The translations under genes and the position numbers were made by a program. DNA of 52,616 bases. Origin: an uncultured Nitrospirota bacterium (GTDB taxonomy: Bacteria > Nitrospinota > Nitrospinia > CAJXCL01). The notes under the pieces are model-generated. The model saw only the letters and a list, made by a program, of their open reading frames with translations, searched no databases and was not told where the DNA came from. This document shows positions 52,394 to 52,616 of this stretch, one piece after another (positions within the stretch are counted from its first letter, which is position 1; each line of letters opens with the position of its first letter). The stretch is from the NCBI GenBank assembly GCA_913051775.1, contig CAJXCL010000009.1:1-52616 (forward strand), written 5' to 3'.

Positions 52394-52616
52394 ATGAATA
52401 ATTATAGCATCCCTCATATCGAAGAGATTTCTGATAATCCCGAACGGCAAGTCTACACTGTTACAGAAATAACCCGCGCCATCAAGTTTTCTTTTGAGAC
52501 TGAATTCCCCCAGGTTTGGATTGAAGGAGAAATTTCCAACCTTAGAATTCCATCATCAGGGCACATGTACCTGACAATTAAAGACGAGAAAAGCCAGATA
52601 AAAGTAGTGATGTTTA
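52394..52616 (+). CDS. xseA: Exodeoxyribonuclease VII large subunit, N-terminal part
   Basis: The gene runs off the window end. 74 residues from ATG 52394 include YTVTEITRAIKFSFETEF, VWIEGEISNLR, then SSGHMYLTIKDEKSQIKVVMF, the OB-fold domain of XseA that binds single-stranded DNA. The frame is open to the edge. XseA joins several XseB subunits to form the nuclease. Confidence 0.92.
   Translation, partial: MNNYSIPHIEEISDNPERQVYTVTEITRAIKFSFETEFPQVWIEGEISNLRIPSSGHMYLTIKDEKSQIKVVMF

Overview
The window is ordinary chromosome from an AT-rich, diderm (Gram-negative) bacterium. It has an outer-membrane assembly and lipid A block (BamA, Skp, FabZ, LpxA, LpxI, LpxB, a DUF374 acyltransferase), a single-permease Lol lipoprotein exporter, a ClpC with UVR domain, and a rho-rpmE-prfA operon. 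The gene set and order, with DUF502, DUF1015, DUF465 and FmdB proteins and an LpxI rather than LpxH, fit Desulfobacterota, Nitrospirota or Nitrospinota-like lineages. I cannot place it more narrowly. NapGH-type Fe-S proteins and a SPASM radical-SAM enzyme related to the heme d1 and alternative heme families hint at anaerobic redox metabolism.

Layout. 1-2002 is a scrapyard at the 3' side of a tRNA-Leu(UAA). It holds a partial second copy of the tRNA 3' end (an att-like direct repeat), an integrase relic, a truncated restriction-type gene, and one apparently live gene. That gene encodes a Bfd-like [2Fe-2S] protein behind a consensus sigma-70 promoter overlapped by a Fur-box-like palindrome. 2136-8776 carries housekeeping and envelope genes (DUF1015, EngB, DUF502, a peptide-binding lipoprotein, thioredoxin, a polytopic glycosyltransferase) with a histidine-kinase relic downstream of trxA. 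8764-10338 is citramalate synthase. 10892-14469 is a three-gene redox cluster: DUF6599, a Tat-exported DUF362 protein, and a NapH-NapG fusion with an internal twin-arginine motif. It is the best candidate here for an uncharacterised system. 14499-23312 holds accA, an AddA-like helicase-nuclease, lolC/E-lolD and clpC. 23638-31486 is the bamA-skp-fabZ-lpxA-oxidoreductase-lpxI-lpxB-acyltransferase block. It lacks lpxD and includes a GnnA-like dehydrogenase, which suggests that 3-amino-type lipid A is possible.

31620-33959 carries a family 2 glycosyltransferase, an FmdB zinc ribbon and a radical-SAM/SPASM protein with a C-terminal PCP_red-like domain. 34049-36716 (minus) is the rho-rpmE-prfA operon, with two promoter-like sites and an attenuator-like hairpin in its leader. 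37171-43266 (minus) has DUF465, tsaB, a D-aminoacylase, a lytic transglycosylase and a SemiSWEET-like protein. 43443-52616 has rel/spoT, an M50 protease, an internally deleted response regulator, a TPR plus periplasmic-binding-protein fusion, DAHP synthase, rplM-rpsI, folD and the start of xseA.

Intergenic regions repeatedly contain short tandem words (about 7-nt units such as ATTGACA or AGCTGAT) and small palindromes (for example GCCCTGTAGGGGC). Several genes use TTG or GTG starts. Two-component signalling genes appear to be decaying (a kinase relic and a regulator with its centre removed).
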